Origin: Triatoma infestans | Taxonomy: Eukaryota; Arthropoda; Insecta; Hemiptera; Reduviidae | DNA: 64,000 nucleotides | NCBI GenBank assembly: GCA_011037195.1 | Contig: JAAEAF010006055.1 | Coordinates: 1 to 64,000, forward strand | Reading direction: 5' to 3' | Shown here: piece by piece, positions 44,394 through 55,272 of the stretch | Layout of the letters: each line of letters starts with the position of its first letter | Numbering within the stretch: position 1 is the first letter of the stretch | The notes under the pieces: generated by a model | The model's database searches: none | What the model saw: only the letters and a program-made list of their open reading frames with translations | Told to the model about the DNA's origin: nothing | Program-made: the position numbers and the translations under genes

Positions 44394-45469
44394 ACTGGAA
44401 AAAGAATCGTATGAATGTTTCTCAACCTATTTTTCCTTAATTCTGAATAAAATCTGAACAGATTATGTTGAAATCAAATATAAGTGAAAAACCTTCTACA
44501 ATTTTTCATTAATATTTGGGCTCTTTTGAGAAAAAATATTTTTATTCATCAATTTAGAATATACTTTTTATTTAAGAATTTTTCAGTAATTCCAGTCAGT
44601 TTAACCCCTTATTCCAGTGTCTCCAAAAAATCGTTTAGGATACGCATATTTTCCAAACTATGATCCATCATCATCAATAGGACTGTTATTAAATTAATAA
44701 ATTTCGAAGGCTGACAAAAGTTTTCAATTTATCCGGTCCCCGGGTGTTGGAGGAGGTTTAATGTGTATTTTTTTTTTTTTTTTTTTGTTAAATAGAGGTC
44801 ACTAAAAAATAAAATCACAAAAATCATTGATCGATTCCTAAAATAAACAAAACACTAAGGTATGTAATTTTTTTTTTCTTTTAACTAAAGAAAGGAATTC
44901 AATGGAAAAACAAACTAAATAAAATAACATCAATTAGAAATGATAACACTCTTGCGATTTTCTGTTTCATCAATTTTATTAAAGTTAAGACAAGTAATTT
45001 ATGAAGAAATTTTTGTCACTTTTTTATTTTCTTTTCGAATTGATCGTATCGGGGGAAAAAAGATCTATTTTATAAGATTGATATGGACTTTCTCAAACTG
45101 AAAAATTTTCTTTAGGCTTGGAATATTTAATTAAAGAATTAATTGACCCTAGCTTAACTATAAATGTCGGGGGGAGAGGATTCTGCTTACTGGTTTTCTT
45201 CGGCAATTAGACTACAGCTATTTCAAATAAATATAAGTTTATATAAGTACAGCTGGTATTTCAAATTTTAAGAAAGTCGTTGGAGTTATTTTCCATAGAA
45301 ATAAAAATCACGAAAACCTGAAAAACTACATTATTAAAATCGCTATTCCATTAAACTTAAGAAAAATTTTCAATTAAAGCATTTTAACCGGAAATTTCCT
45401 TAGAGAGAAGTGATCACTACCGGAAGAGAGAAGTGATGTTCTATTGTGGGGTGCACCGCTAATAGCGTT
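44394..45469. other. Gene-free AT-rich stretch
   Basis: No gene recognised. T run at 44769-44786. Confidence 0.45.
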
Positions 45470-45745
45470 TAATAACATTTGAAATTTAACGCCATAAATT
45501 CCATACGAATAACTAAAATCAATATTTCTTTTTTTCTCGAAAAATGTTGTAAATAAAAGTAGTACAATTATATCTGTGTAGTAAGCAAACCAAGTTCAAA
45601 AGAAATCGTTAAAGATATTTTCGAGAATATTTCTAAATACTCAAAATCCTATACTGTAAAGTCCCACTTCCAGCGAACGATTATTTTAAAAATTTGGAAT
45701 CCTACCAGTGTTTCTAGTGTATATTAGTATTATATTAGGGGTAGA

Positions 45746-46154
45746 TTGTAGATTGTTGTAGGAGATTATTGCACTGCAACCTGAAAGATCTATTGTGCCC
45801 CCGGAGCCTTCTCCAATGCACAGCCGGCCGGCCTCCAAGCAGTGTTCTCTAGCTACAGACAACACTGTCCATCACCGGACAGTGGAGTTGTAGAGGCTCC
45901 TAGGAAGAGAAAATCTAAGGGCAGCATGCTGGTTCGACCCGCGTTGCTAGTCCAGCGCGCTCCCACTGAGCCAATCCCTTCCTTCTCCCTTCGTTTTCGC
46001 CAATTAACTAGGGACGGAGACCCTAGTTTGTGTACTGTGTTTGTCCTTGTCTAGAGTGTATTGTGTACGAAGTGCATGAGTAACTGAGCTGTGTTAATTC
46101 ATGTGGGATCGCTACTCACCAAGTAACTGCATGTAACAGATACCCCTTTCGAGC
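45746..46154 (-). mobile_element. Composite tRNA-derived SINE, long form (copy D), inside ISR1
   Basis: A 17-bp duplication with two mismatches (45729-45745 and 46155-46171, ending GGTAGA) flanks 409 bp. It has the same unknown 5' module, tRNA head, body and tail as copy C. The B box is damaged by a small deletion (near 45930). The mismatched duplication suggests it is older than copy C. Confidence 0.85.
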
Positions 46155-46281
46155 ATTATACTAGTGGTAGAACCATATATTTCATTGAAGGGGTACTTTA
46201 TAGAGAAACTTAACGTTACTGTTCCCCAGAACCCCCAAAACATTTTCCCGAGAAAATGTTTCAAATAAAAGTGTTAGATAT

Positions 46282-46682
46282 TGTAACGCAGCCACTGGTG
46301 CCATCTAGGAGAGAAAGCAGGTACCTCAAGTTGTCCTAGTGGCCGGCTAGGAAGCGCTGGTGGCGCGCTCTAGCCCTTTCTAGAACAATCTATAACCTTC
46401 TAGAATACCCTTCTCCACTGGTATAAATAGTGGGACCACAGAGAGTTTAGAGAGTTTCTTGTTACAAACGAAGTGTACGTTTCTGAAATGTGTAAAAAAA
46501 AGTGAACAAAGTGAACCTTTGTGGTTTAAACAGTGAATTAATTATTATTAAGTGTTGTGTTTATAATTTTTTGTGTAAAACAATAAATTGGTGATTTTCT
46601 TATTGAAGTTTAGAGTATTTTATCTAAACATTACCCACTTAGAACTAATTGCAGTAGCTAGTTCAGAGGGAAAAACGTTACC
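46282..46682 (+). mobile_element. Solo LTR inside ISR1 (second LTR family)
   Basis: The 401-bp unit begins TGTAACGCAGCC and ends CGTTACC, near-inverted termini (TGTAACG/CGTTAC). It is flanked by a 4-bp duplication, ATAT (46278-46281 and 46683-46686), and ISR1 continues across it. A TATA box, GTATAAATAG, lies at 46421-46430 and AATAAA at 46582-46587, in the order expected of a promoter and polyadenylation signal. No internal genes. Gypsy-like is inferred from the 4-bp duplication. Confidence 0.75.
46421..46430 (+). promoter_or_regulatory. TATA box of the solo LTR
   Basis: GTATAAATAG sits mid-LTR with GC-rich sequence upstream. It is the best promoter-like signal in the LTR. Activity is inferred. 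Confidence 0.55.
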
Positions 46683-46999
46683 ATATTTATGTATACGAAG
46701 TTTAAAGAAAATCGTTGGAGCCATTTTGAGAAAAACAGGAAAAACTGAAAAAACAAAAAAATCAGTAATTCAGAAAATTCGCACTTTCACTTGATGGATT
46801 TTGCCTGAAATCTTCGTGTCTGATGGATGGTAGTACCTAAACGGACTACGAAGTTTTACTTCCTGCGACTTTTCGTTTTTTTACATGTTAAAAACTTTCT
46901 TTTTTTTTTTATTCAGGAGCTCGAAAACATGTTTTTCCAGTAAAAACTCAATTCACGTCTCTCTATTACTCCAATTAATAATATTTAATTTAAAAAAAG

Positions 47000-47120
47000 T
47001 CTTTAAAATTGTTACGTATTTGGCAACGTTTAGTTGGACTAATCATAAAAAAAAAGGTGGTAGCGATTATACTTATATACCTGAGCGGTGTTATGTGGAG
47101 CGCCCTCACTAAACGCCACT
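47000..47120 (+). repeat. Dispersed repeat shared with 36660-36765
   Basis: 'aacgtttagtt', 'aggtggtagcgattatact', 'tatatacctgagcgg' and 'tatgtggagcgccc' match the segment after the ISR1 left end at 36590. The mariner is joined to its right end. Confidence 0.6.
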
Positions 47121-47140
47121 GACTCAGCCTCAAAACCCCT

Positions 47141-47997
47141 CTAAAATAAATTGGCGGGTGAATAAGGAGGCTGAGGAGCCACAGGAATGTTATTACTGGC
47201 CAAATACTCATTAATAGAAATCGCGGTGTGACACGGAGCATTGTCGTGATGCAACACCCACTTGTTTTTGATGTTTGGTCTCACACGCATGACTCTTTTT
47301 CGAAGTCTCTCAAGAACTTCTCGGTAAAAATGTTGGTTTACCATTTGGCATTGAGGCACAAATTCTTTGTGAACGATTCCTTGGCTATCAAAAAAGCAAA
47401 TCAGCATGCATTTGATTTTTGACTTGCTCATTCTTGCTTTTTTGGCCTTGGAGAGGTTGAAGTGTGCCACTGCATGCTCTGACGCTTAGTTTCTGGGTCA
47501 TACTCAAACACCCAAGACTCGTCTCCTGTAATAACACGTTCCAAAAAATTGGGATCGTTTTCAATTGCTCCCAAAAAGTCAAGGCTCCTTTCCTTTCTGA
47601 TGTCTTTTTGCTCTTGTGAAAGATTTTTCGGAACCATTTTTGCACAAATTTTTCTCATCCCCAATTCATTAGTCAAAATTTGATGAACGGTTGTGTGAGT
47701 CAAATTCAACTCTTCGCCGATCATTCGGACTGTCAAACGACGATCTGAACGCACGAGATCGCGGATTCTGCCAACATTTTCGTCGGTTCTTGAAGATGAA
47801 GGCCTTCCGCTGCGAGGCTCGTCTTCAATTGATTCCCTTCCTTCTGCAAACGACTTAAACCACCTAAAAACCTGTGCTCTCGACAAAACATTGTCTCCAT
47901 AGGCCTGGCACAGTTTTTCAAACGTTTCCGTTGCACTGTGCCCAAGTCTGAAGCAAAACCTGATAGCACAACGTTGCTCGTAATTGATGTCACTCAT
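47141..47997 (-). pseudogene. Mariner transposase, frameshifted and C-terminally truncated
   Basis: The start codon is at 47997. The N-terminal helix-turn-helix region includes QVFRWFKSFAEGR and the WVPHxL-like region is altered. The first catalytic Asp is in VITGDESWVFEYDP and the second in HHDNAPCHT. The frame shifts near 47450. The protein ends PYSPANLF where the third catalytic Asp block (YSPDLAPxD in the family) should follow, so the DD34D triad is incomplete. It would cut and paste the element at TA sites if intact. Confidence 0.9.
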
Positions 47998-48189
47998 TTT
48001 TAAAACGCACTGAAAAAACCTTGCTCACAAAAAAGTCACTACGGACAGTGCAACAACTCTAGCATTTTCAAATTTGCACTGGACGTGTATCAGATGTTTA
48101 CTTGCCCTACCACGCATGCGCCGCGTCTCCAGTGTTGCCAGATCGAACACTAGAAAATCAGTCTCATTACTTAATTTACACACCTCGTA
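47150..48189 (-). mobile_element. Mariner (irritans-like) transposon, one end missing
   Basis: The 5' terminal repeat on the minus strand starts TACGAGGTGTGTAAATTAAG (ending at plus 48189 next to TA). Family elements are about 1.2-1.3 kb with two such repeats. Here the opposite repeat is absent and homology stops near 47150, in the middle of the transposase. It is dead. Confidence 0.85.
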
Positions 48190-48224
48190 TATTATATCTT
48201 TCATTCGATAAAATATTTTAGGCT

Positions 48225-48590
48225 CCTAGACAACCCGCAGAAGAGTTCGGGGTCCTGTAAAGGTATCCTTCCAAACTTCCCTCGCGAGGGCATCCGCCCT
48301 TTCGTTGCCCAGAAACCCCGCATGTCCCGGCACTTAGGCGAGTACCAGCTTATTCCGAGCACCCACTTCGGTTAGGGTAGTTAGGCAGTCCCACACCAGT
48401 CTCAAGACTATAATGGTGTGAGGAAAGTGCCTTTAAAGCTGGTTGGCTATCAGAGTATTTGGCCACTGTCATTCTCTCCAATCTTTGCCTTAGAATCTCC
48501 TTAGCGCAAAGTTGTAACGCCACTACTTCGGTCCAGTAGACAGTGGCGTGTTTTTCTAGACGGGCCTGTCAGGGTCTTGAAGCTGATCAG
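48225..48590 (-). pseudogene. LINE RNase H fragment
   Basis: Minus-strand frames give VYWTEVVALQLCA, KYSDSQPALKAL and VPGHAGFLGNERADALARE, the Glu, Asp and His/Asp motifs of a non-LTR RNase H. An in-frame stop and a frame shift lie between them. It abuts an ISR1-type end at 48605 and may derive from the same LINE type as 27947-28412. Confidence 0.75.
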
Positions 48591-48599
48591 AGGGGGGGG

Positions 48600-49390
48600 T
48601 CACTATTCCTACTAGCAGTAAGAGAAAGTAAAAAAAAAAATTATTTCATCTCTATAATCATATAGTTGTAATTATATATATATTTTTTTTTTTTTTTTAT
48701 AAATAAAAAAAAAACCCTTTTCAATTAACTTTTTAATTGAAAAGGTTTCAATTGGAAATTTTTCTGAAAATAAATAAATGTAGAGGTAAAACTCACTTGA
48801 AAATATTGATCCTATTTTCTAGAGAAAAACACAAAACTTTTTTAATAACATTCCAGATTTTTTTCAGACTTTTCTACTTTTCCACTTGAACAAAAACTAA
48901 CAAAATTGAAAACTGAGAAAATTTCTAAATAATAATGTTTGACTTTTCCTAATAAAGGGTTAATAATAAATAATAAACAGTAAACTTTAAACCTTGTTGT
49001 ACATTTTTTAAATCACTTTGAAGGCTTTCTTGAAATGGTTTTTCATCTTCTTTTTTTTAATTTCGTAAATGGCTGGAGGACTTAATAATATAATGGCGAT
49101 GGAGGACTTGTGAGAAATTTGTCTTGTCACTTTTCTTGAATAACACTGGATTATATTTAACTTGAAGGAATGAACCCCCATCCCCCCACCGCCACCACCC
49201 ACCACACCAAACAATGTAACCACACTGCTCCAACTTCTTACAGTGAAATAAAACTTCTTTACACTTATTAAACAAATTTACCACCATAATAACTTTATGC
49301 TTTTTACCATTATCTTTATATAATAGCTTTTCCTTCAAAATAAACAAATGTAAAAACATGTTGAAAATTTGGGGGTCCGCAATGCTGGAT
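48600..49390. other. Gene-free stretch with a perfect 13-bp-stem hairpin
   Basis: An ISR1 end scrap lies at 48607-48631. A perfect inverted repeat at 48716-48745 has arm CCTTTTCAATTAA and a 4-nt loop. No gene recognised. Confidence 0.55.
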
Positions 49391-49786
49391 AACATCTGGT
49401 ATTTTATCCGTCGTAGCATGCATATTTATAGTTTTCCTGACCGGTTTCGGATTTTCATCCATTGTCAGAACAAATTCACCAAGTTCGTGTAGAGAGTTCA
49501 CTTCAACGTAATGTTTCTGTTACACTCACACTTGTTGGTTGTATATATGTGGGGAGGTTATAAGGTTAGGTTACTATATGTGTATTTTTTTTTTTTGTCA
49601 CTTTGTCATGAAAATGTAACCTCCCCACATATATACAACCAACAAGTGTGAGTGTAACAGAAACATTATGTTGAAGTGAACTTTCTTCACGAACTTGGTG
49701 AATTTGCTCTGACGATAGATGAAAATCCGAAACCGGTCAGGAACAAAATCAATATGCATGCTACGACGAGATAAAATACCACATGT
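49391..49786. mobile_element. Large near-perfect foldback element, 396 bp
   Basis: Arms of about 169 bp (49391-49559 and 49617-49786) are reverse complements with only a few differences around a 57-nt loop. The outer arm contains GACCGGTTTCGG, the inner arm 'cctccccacatatatacaac'. The shared ACCGGTTTCGG motif links it to the foldbacks at 53284 and 61720. RNA from it would form a long hairpin. Non-coding. Confidence 0.9.
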
Positions 49787-49839
49787 AAAAACATGAATTC
49801 TACATTAGAGTGTTTTGGTTTTTCAGATATTATGTTAAA

Positions 49840-49990
49840 ACACGTACACACATATATACAGACTGTTCGCTAAAAACATTTTTTTCGCATACAGGGAACA
49901 CCAAAACATAACTCCATTTTGAAAATCTGGGGCGATTGCAATACTTCCTAGTATTTACTAGCAGGAGTAAGAGAAAGTAAAAAGAGTGCA
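49840..49990 (+). repeat. ISR1 right end
   Basis: 'cagactgttcgctaaaaac', 'ccaaaacata' and 'gcgattgcaatacttcc' are followed by a terminal hairpin with a small insertion, ending GGAGTAAGAGAAAGT. Confidence 0.7.
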
Positions 49991-50954
49991 GGAAGTACAT
50001 GACTCTTTCTTCAATTCGAACAACATTTCCTAACACAAACAAGTTTATTGACTTGTCAAAGCAAGTGTGAAGATATAGTAAACTTCAAACTGGGAGGTGG
50101 TAAAGTAGATGCTTTGCCCGACTAATAAACAAGCGATCAACGTCAAGCGGCTATGACTTGGTATTTTGTGGTTGATATTAGTGTGAGAGTACGATGTGCA
50201 ATATAGTGGATGTTGGAGCGAGGCAAAGTTGTCGATAGTTGGTGGGGTGTGAACTAAAAGGCGATGTTCATAGTTAACCAAAAGCTTTAGTGGTTTCTAT
50301 ATACAGTATATATAGTTGCGGGAGTTAGGAGTTTCGGGGGAGGGAGGGCAGAAGCTATAGCAGCGCATTCTGCTAATGTGATTGTGTAACACGCTGATAA
50401 ATCTGTACAGAACACTTCCAGCCATCATGACCGTTTTACTCCCCCCCCCATTCTGACACATCCCTTTCCAACCGCCTTCACCAACCGCCAATAACGACTC
50501 GCCATCTCAACATTGTGGTTCAACACTACTGTTAGTGTTGTGTATACTATGTGCCCAATGGTTTGGATTAATGGTTTGTGTTAAATCCACTTTGCGCCAC
50601 GAAGACACCAACATCTGCTCACAATTGTTCAGACTGACACCAAGAACATCATGTCGTAACATTCTAACGCATTTATTCGCAAGTTTACCAACTTTTTGTT
50701 TTTTTTTTATTCCATGATATGAATTATTAATTTTTCTCTCCGCGTCTGAAGACAAAGTAAAATTTTATACGACATCCCTCAGTGTGGACTTCCTAATCTT
50801 CATAGATATTTACTGCTTTGCGTAATGCAGATCTATGATATCAAATTGTTTATCAGGATGATTTTCGAAAGACTGAAACCGGTCTATGACGCTTTCAAAC
50901 CTATCACGGGAAAAAATCAGTCACTAACGACGAAACCACCCTTAATGTTGTATT
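49991..50954. other. Gene-free stretch
   Basis: 50050-50530 is less AT-rich with no recognised gene. A scrap of the ACCGGTTTCGG family lies near 50865-50920 ('gactgaaaccggtctatgac'). Confidence 0.45.
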
Positions 50955-51335
50955 TTTACTTTCTCTTATAGTAATACCAAGAGGAAGTATTGCGATGCTG
51001 TTCAATTTTCGAAATTAAATTTTCACCGGAAATATATGTTTTGAGGTCACCTGAGTTCGAGAACATTTGTTGTAGCGGATGGTCTGTATGTGTTTGTTTG
51101 TGTGTGTGTATGCGTGTATGTGATCAAAATATCTTAAAAACGAAAAAAGCAGGAAGCTCAAACTTGTTATTCCGTTTAGTTACTACTACCGCATCTGAAC
51201 ACGATGGTTTCAGGCAAAAATTCATCAACCGGAATTGCGACTTTACTGAATGTTTTTTTTTCTGTTTTTCTGAATTTTCTCAAAAACGGCTTCAACGATT
51301 TTCATTTTACATGGTCATAGGCACTTGGAATTTTT
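50955..51335 (-). repeat. ISR1 dispersed repeat, inverted right half
   Basis: The inverted right-end hairpin is at 50957-50992. It is followed by 'tttcaccggaaatatatg', 'gaggtcacctgagttcgag', a TG-rich run at 51085-51120, 'ttcatcaaccgga' and 'tctcaaaaacggcttcaacg'. Confidence 0.8.
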
Positions 51336-51405
51336 TCTGTGCACTCTCCGGACTCAGGACAGTGTTCTCTCGTTACCCTGTCCAGGGGTCTCCTGAATAT
51401 AAAAA
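51336..51405 (-). mobile_element. SINE body fragment
   Basis: 'gtgcactctccggactcaggacagtgttctctcgttaccctgtcc' matches the body of the tRNA-derived SINE (compare 5940-6000 reversed). Head and tail are absent. Confidence 0.55.
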
Positions 51406-52825
51406 AAAAAATTCAGTACATGCCGAAATGTAGTCAAATGTACGGAATGTAGATTTTGATAATTCACATTCATGTCTTAAGCATTTTTTCAGTTTAACTA
51501 AGGAAAAGATTAGATCTAAAATGCAAACCAATTATTATAAAAACACTTGTTTTCTAAACTAAGCTACACTAGCGCTACACATAGTAAGCCGCTAAAACAA
51601 CCTGAACCTTTACAATATTATTTTGTGGCCACTTCAGAAGGGACATTGCTCCGTGAACTGAATAGCCCCGTTGGCAATACTGCCATGCTGATGTAATCAT
51701 TATGCTGGTCAGTCCGGGTGTACGTTATTATACATCTGTATTTCTTTTGTCTCTTGGATCGGCCATGTTCAGCATTTCTTTAACCGTTTCTATATGATAT
51801 GAATACTGTATCGTCCAAGAATGGAAATAAATATTCATGTACAATAATATTGAGGTTATATAGAATAAATAATGTTTTCTTGTTAGGAATACGAAAACAA
51901 AATCCATTGGTTACAGTTGGAGCCGCCATTGTTATTATCTTCAACAAAATAAAGACCTGTTATATTTGTTTCTTTAAGCGTGGTCCTATTACATGGGGCT
52001 TGATTACTTAATACAATGTATGCACTGCTCCATTAGCTTTCAAGGTGTTACGACCCTGAATAGGCTTATTGCAATATAGGCGAAACGTCAGTTTCTTGGA
52101 AACCTAAAACTGTACATATTGATTTGGAATTTATGTCGAAAAATAGGTTAATTGAGAGATTCATTTAATTAAAACTATAAACCATCAGACCCTTTACTTG
52201 GTGAATGACTCTCACACTTACCTGTGTAATTAAATAATAGCTGAATAATATATAATAATAAGTTTATTTAGAATAAACTACAATTTCATATGTTTTTGCG
52301 GTTAAAGATTCATCCTTATAGAGGATGCATGATTCAATTGATAGTGGTGGACGATCATGAGTGGGCTTAAGAATATTGCATTCACAGTGCATATATGGCA
52401 GCAAGTGGTTTTTAAAATATGTACAAATTAATGAAGCAATTACCATGATTATATTATTCAAACCATCAGCTTAAAGTTTCCTAGAACAGTTCAGATCTGA
52501 GGATTCTTTATAGTAATTTATTAATTGAAATGGTATGTGAACTTTTCTAAAATATTTAAATATTTCTTCTTTTGTAGTGATAACTCAGCATCCCCATTTA
52601 ATATTTAATTCGTAAAAAACAGAACAGTTACTAGAAAAAAAAAAAATGGCAGATATCCTGCATCTCATTACTATTACATAGGGTGCAAAGTGCTGACAGG
52701 GTTCTACGGCTACTAGATTAAATTTATAATTAGGCACTAGTTTAGAAGACTATTTTATATTTTATAATAACAAATTCCAATTTAATTAATTGAATTAAGT
52801 TATAACTTTTGAAAGACCTTTGGAG
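51406..52825. other. Gene-free stretch
   Basis: No gene recognised. A 'gcttattgcaatataggcg' and 'aaacgtcagtttc' segment at 52065 resembles foldback remnants. The rest is AT-rich. Confidence 0.45.
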
Positions 52826-53065
52826 AGTAATCTAAACCCAATCTTTTACGCTACATACACCAGCGACATTTCTACCAACCCAAACAATTCCATATTTTTC
52901 ATTTTTGCTGGCAACACTGCTATTCTTATCTCCAACGAAGATCCCTATCATTGGCTAATTCGTACCCAATGTTTTCAAGAATGTTCATACCTTAATGTTT
53001 TGAATGAATGATTTAGGAAGTGGAGAACCTGAATAAATATTAACAAAAGTAATTGATTATTAAAT
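52826..53065 (+). pseudogene. Jockey-like reverse transcriptase fragment
   Basis: The frame gives NLNPIFYATYTSDISTNP and FIFAGNTAILIS, the position of the LSPILYxxYTSDIP and FADDTAI blocks of Jockey-type enzymes. The two catalytic Asp residues are changed to Gly-Asn. Two in-frame stops follow before the FRKWR segment. Inactive remnant. Confidence 0.75.
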
Positions 53066-53283
53066 TCACCTTCCAAATACATAAATTCGTCCACTTAAAT
53101 TACTAACTACTGTGACCAAAGTTCGCCGTTTGAAATTTTATGTGGATAAAAGCGTGATTTGGACCCTACTACTAAATAAGTTTACTCCAGGCAACGAAGT
53201 ACTTAACTGTGATATTACCATACTTTAGGACAGAAATCGAATTGTGATATACGAGTATATGTAACTAAGCACTCCAGTTAAGC
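53066..53283. other. Short gene-free stretch
   Basis: Nothing recognised. Confidence 0.4.
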
Positions 53284-53592
53284 ATATTTTCCGTGATAAC
53301 CTGCTTCCTTTTTAATAGTCATCGACCGGTTTCGGGGATTGCCCATCATCAGGATGTTTCTGTCACAACAGTGTGATAGCATAAACTTGCAAGAGCAAAT
53401 TTAGTTGATACACTCCGATTACAATACATTACAATTATACTACAGTTTGCTCTGTGCAAGTCTGTGATATCACACTGTTTTGACAAAGACATCCTAATGA
53501 TGGGCGAACATCCGAAACCGGTCGATGACCACAAAAGAAGCAGGCTATCACGGAAAATATCTCCCTGATGCTTTCCAGATCTGCGGATCCAA
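53284..53592. mobile_element. Foldback element with ACCGGTTTCGG arms (copy 1)
   Basis: The left arm runs from ATATTTTCCGTGATAACCTG through CGACCGGTTTCGG to 'cagtgtgatagcataaacttg'. The right arm is its imperfect complement, ending CACGGAAAATAT at 53560. The outer 'gatgctttccagatctgcgg' also matches the outer left arm of copy 2. Non-coding, about 300 bp. The short minus frames through it are by-products. Confidence 0.85.
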
Positions 53593-53699
53593 CTACAACA
53601 CACATTCCAGTTAACATCGAATACCCCTTTTCTAATTGCCCTTATTGAGTTTCCAACCAAAATATTCACCATGTATGCGTCCATATAAGAAACTATTGC

Positions 53700-54035
53700 G
53701 ATCATGTCTAGTTTTCAAATTTGGGTTTTCACCAGAAAAACAACGTTTTGAGATCCCCGAATTCCAAAATAGTGGTTTTAAAAAACTAGTATAGGTGTCC
53801 AGAAAAACGAAAAAATTGAAGTAAGTTCAACTTGATATTTCCTTTGGATATCACTGTAGGATCTGGACAGAAAGTTATCAGCCAACAGCCTACAACCTTC
53901 TCTGGATTTTTCAGTTTTCTGGAATTACGAATCCAACAACTTCCTTTCAGTTTAATAAACATAGTAGCCACATGTAGTTCCATCACTTTTATTTGTGACA
54001 TTTTTCTTCCCTTTGAAGTGTTGTATATCATTGCA
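53700..54035 (-). repeat. ISR1 dispersed repeat, inverted
   Basis: 'ttgggttttcaccagaaaaac', 'tttgagatccccgaattcc', 'gaaaaacgaaaaaattgaag' and 'tttatttgtgacattttt' are present in the inverted order. The terminal hairpin is lost. Confidence 0.65.
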
Positions 54036-54394
54036 TTGCATGATTCTGCTACCTATTTGATAGAATAAGTTTTATTAACAATATATACATAGATATATAT
54101 AATAAAAATATAAAGAAGTGCCAATGTACATATTTACATTATAGCCTTGTTTATTTGGTGATGTTTGGGATAAAGCTAAGGAAAAATATGCAGGGAAAAA
54201 CCTACAGCTTCAAGAAAATATTAAGAAAGGACATGCTTCAATCTTTTATGCCTATAATGTATGGTGGCTATTTCGCGGCGAAGTGAATTAGGATAACAAT
54301 GTAAAGTGAAGGAGATGATTTTGGTTGAAGGAATTTATAGGGATTATGGAAGATTTTACATGGAGTTGGTCGATTTTAATGGGTCAATGGTGAG
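54036..54394. other. Gene-free stretch
   Basis: Nothing recognised. Confidence 0.4.
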
Positions 54395-54790
54395 TCAGTC
54401 GCAAATTTTAGAAATTTGTAGGCGGAGGAAGCTTATCGATGGCGACATTGTACAGTAGGAGTTGGTTTTTTGTTTAGTCATTTTTAAGTCGCCTGACAGT
54501 ATTGGGAAAAGCAGTCTTATAGTCATTTTTATAGAATTCAGTTTGTTCTGTACGTAGGTGGCGAATTTCAATCTGTTGTCCAGAGTTATGGTGAGGTACT
54601 TGACGTTGTTAGTCCAAGGTATCAAAGTATTGTTGTATTTAATTTGTCTGTTGATTATAGGACTACGTTTAGTAAACTGTATGGCGTTAGTTTTGGCATG
54701 ATTTATTTATATTTTCCATTTAGTATAGTATTTTGACAGTTTTTCTATTGTTGATGTAAGCAATGATTTGTCTGTTAGTAATGATTTCAT
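54395..54790 (-). pseudogene. Jockey-like reverse transcriptase fragment
   Basis: On the minus strand: HAKTNAIQFTKR, then IPWTNNVKYLTITLDNRLKF, matching the KTxxIxF and WxxxVKYLGxxLDxKLxF blocks after the catalytic site in Jockey ORF2. The upstream catalytic block is too decayed to read. Frame breaks lie near 54630. Confidence 0.75.
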
Positions 54791-54849
54791 TTATCCATGA
54801 TGATATATATAACTGTGTATAAGGGACCTATTTGATATTATTGAGAATT

Positions 54850-55229
54850 ATATAAGTTGCTAAAAATTCCTAGTTTGCATAGAAAATCGGTGACCGGAAG
54901 TGCTTATTTTCTGAACTTTTATTATTACAGTTACGAGATTTTCTCTTTTAACAAACCAGTATGTTTCCTTATCTGTGTAACTAATCATAATACTAACATC
55001 TATCACTGTTATTTGAACCTTTTCCTGAGACATTGAATTTTAGGATTACGCTAACTCCAAAAAAGTGACGGACATTCGTTAGAGGTTTAGGTTCTAGCTA
55101 AACATCTGTTGCAAATTATAGGCAATAAAATATTTATTAAAAATTCTTGGTTTTAAGTAAATTTGTCATTTAGAACTTTTAGAATTGGAAACACAGAGTT
55201 TCTTCTCTGTGTGAGTGTTTCACAACAGC

Positions 55230-55230
<1 letters not shown>
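54850..55230 (-). repeat. ISR1 dispersed repeat, inverted left half
   Basis: 'atcggtgaccggaagtgc', 'tctatcactgttatttgaacc' and the inverted left end at 55195-55228 (TGTGTGAGTGTTTCACAACA) are present. Confidence 0.65.

Positions 55231-55231
<1 letters not shown>

Positions 55232-55271
<40 letters not shown>
55232..55271 (+). repeat. (TTA)n microsatellite
   Basis: About 13 units, starting directly at the outer edge of an inverted ISR1 left end. At other copies this edge is an A or T run. Confidence 0.9.

Positions 55272-55272
<1 letters not shown>

Larger units (their letters stand above)
45470..46960 (+). repeat. ISR1 copy carrying two nested insertions
   Basis: ISR1 modules at 45480-45745, 46155-46281 and 46683-46960 read as one interrupted copy. 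SINE D lies between the first and second parts, a solo LTR between the second and third. The last part includes 'aaagaaaatcgttggagccat' and 'tttttccagtaaaaactcaatt'. Confidence 0.75.

Noticed and set aside
44042..44425. A 127-codon minus-strand gene
   Set aside because: The frame lies in and beside SINE copy C, and the similar frame at 45842-46054 lies in SINE D. Neither gives a recognisable protein.
53349..53705. A 118-codon minus-strand gene
   Set aside because: The frame crosses the arms of a foldback element. A comparable frame appears in the second foldback copy only because the DNA is repeated.
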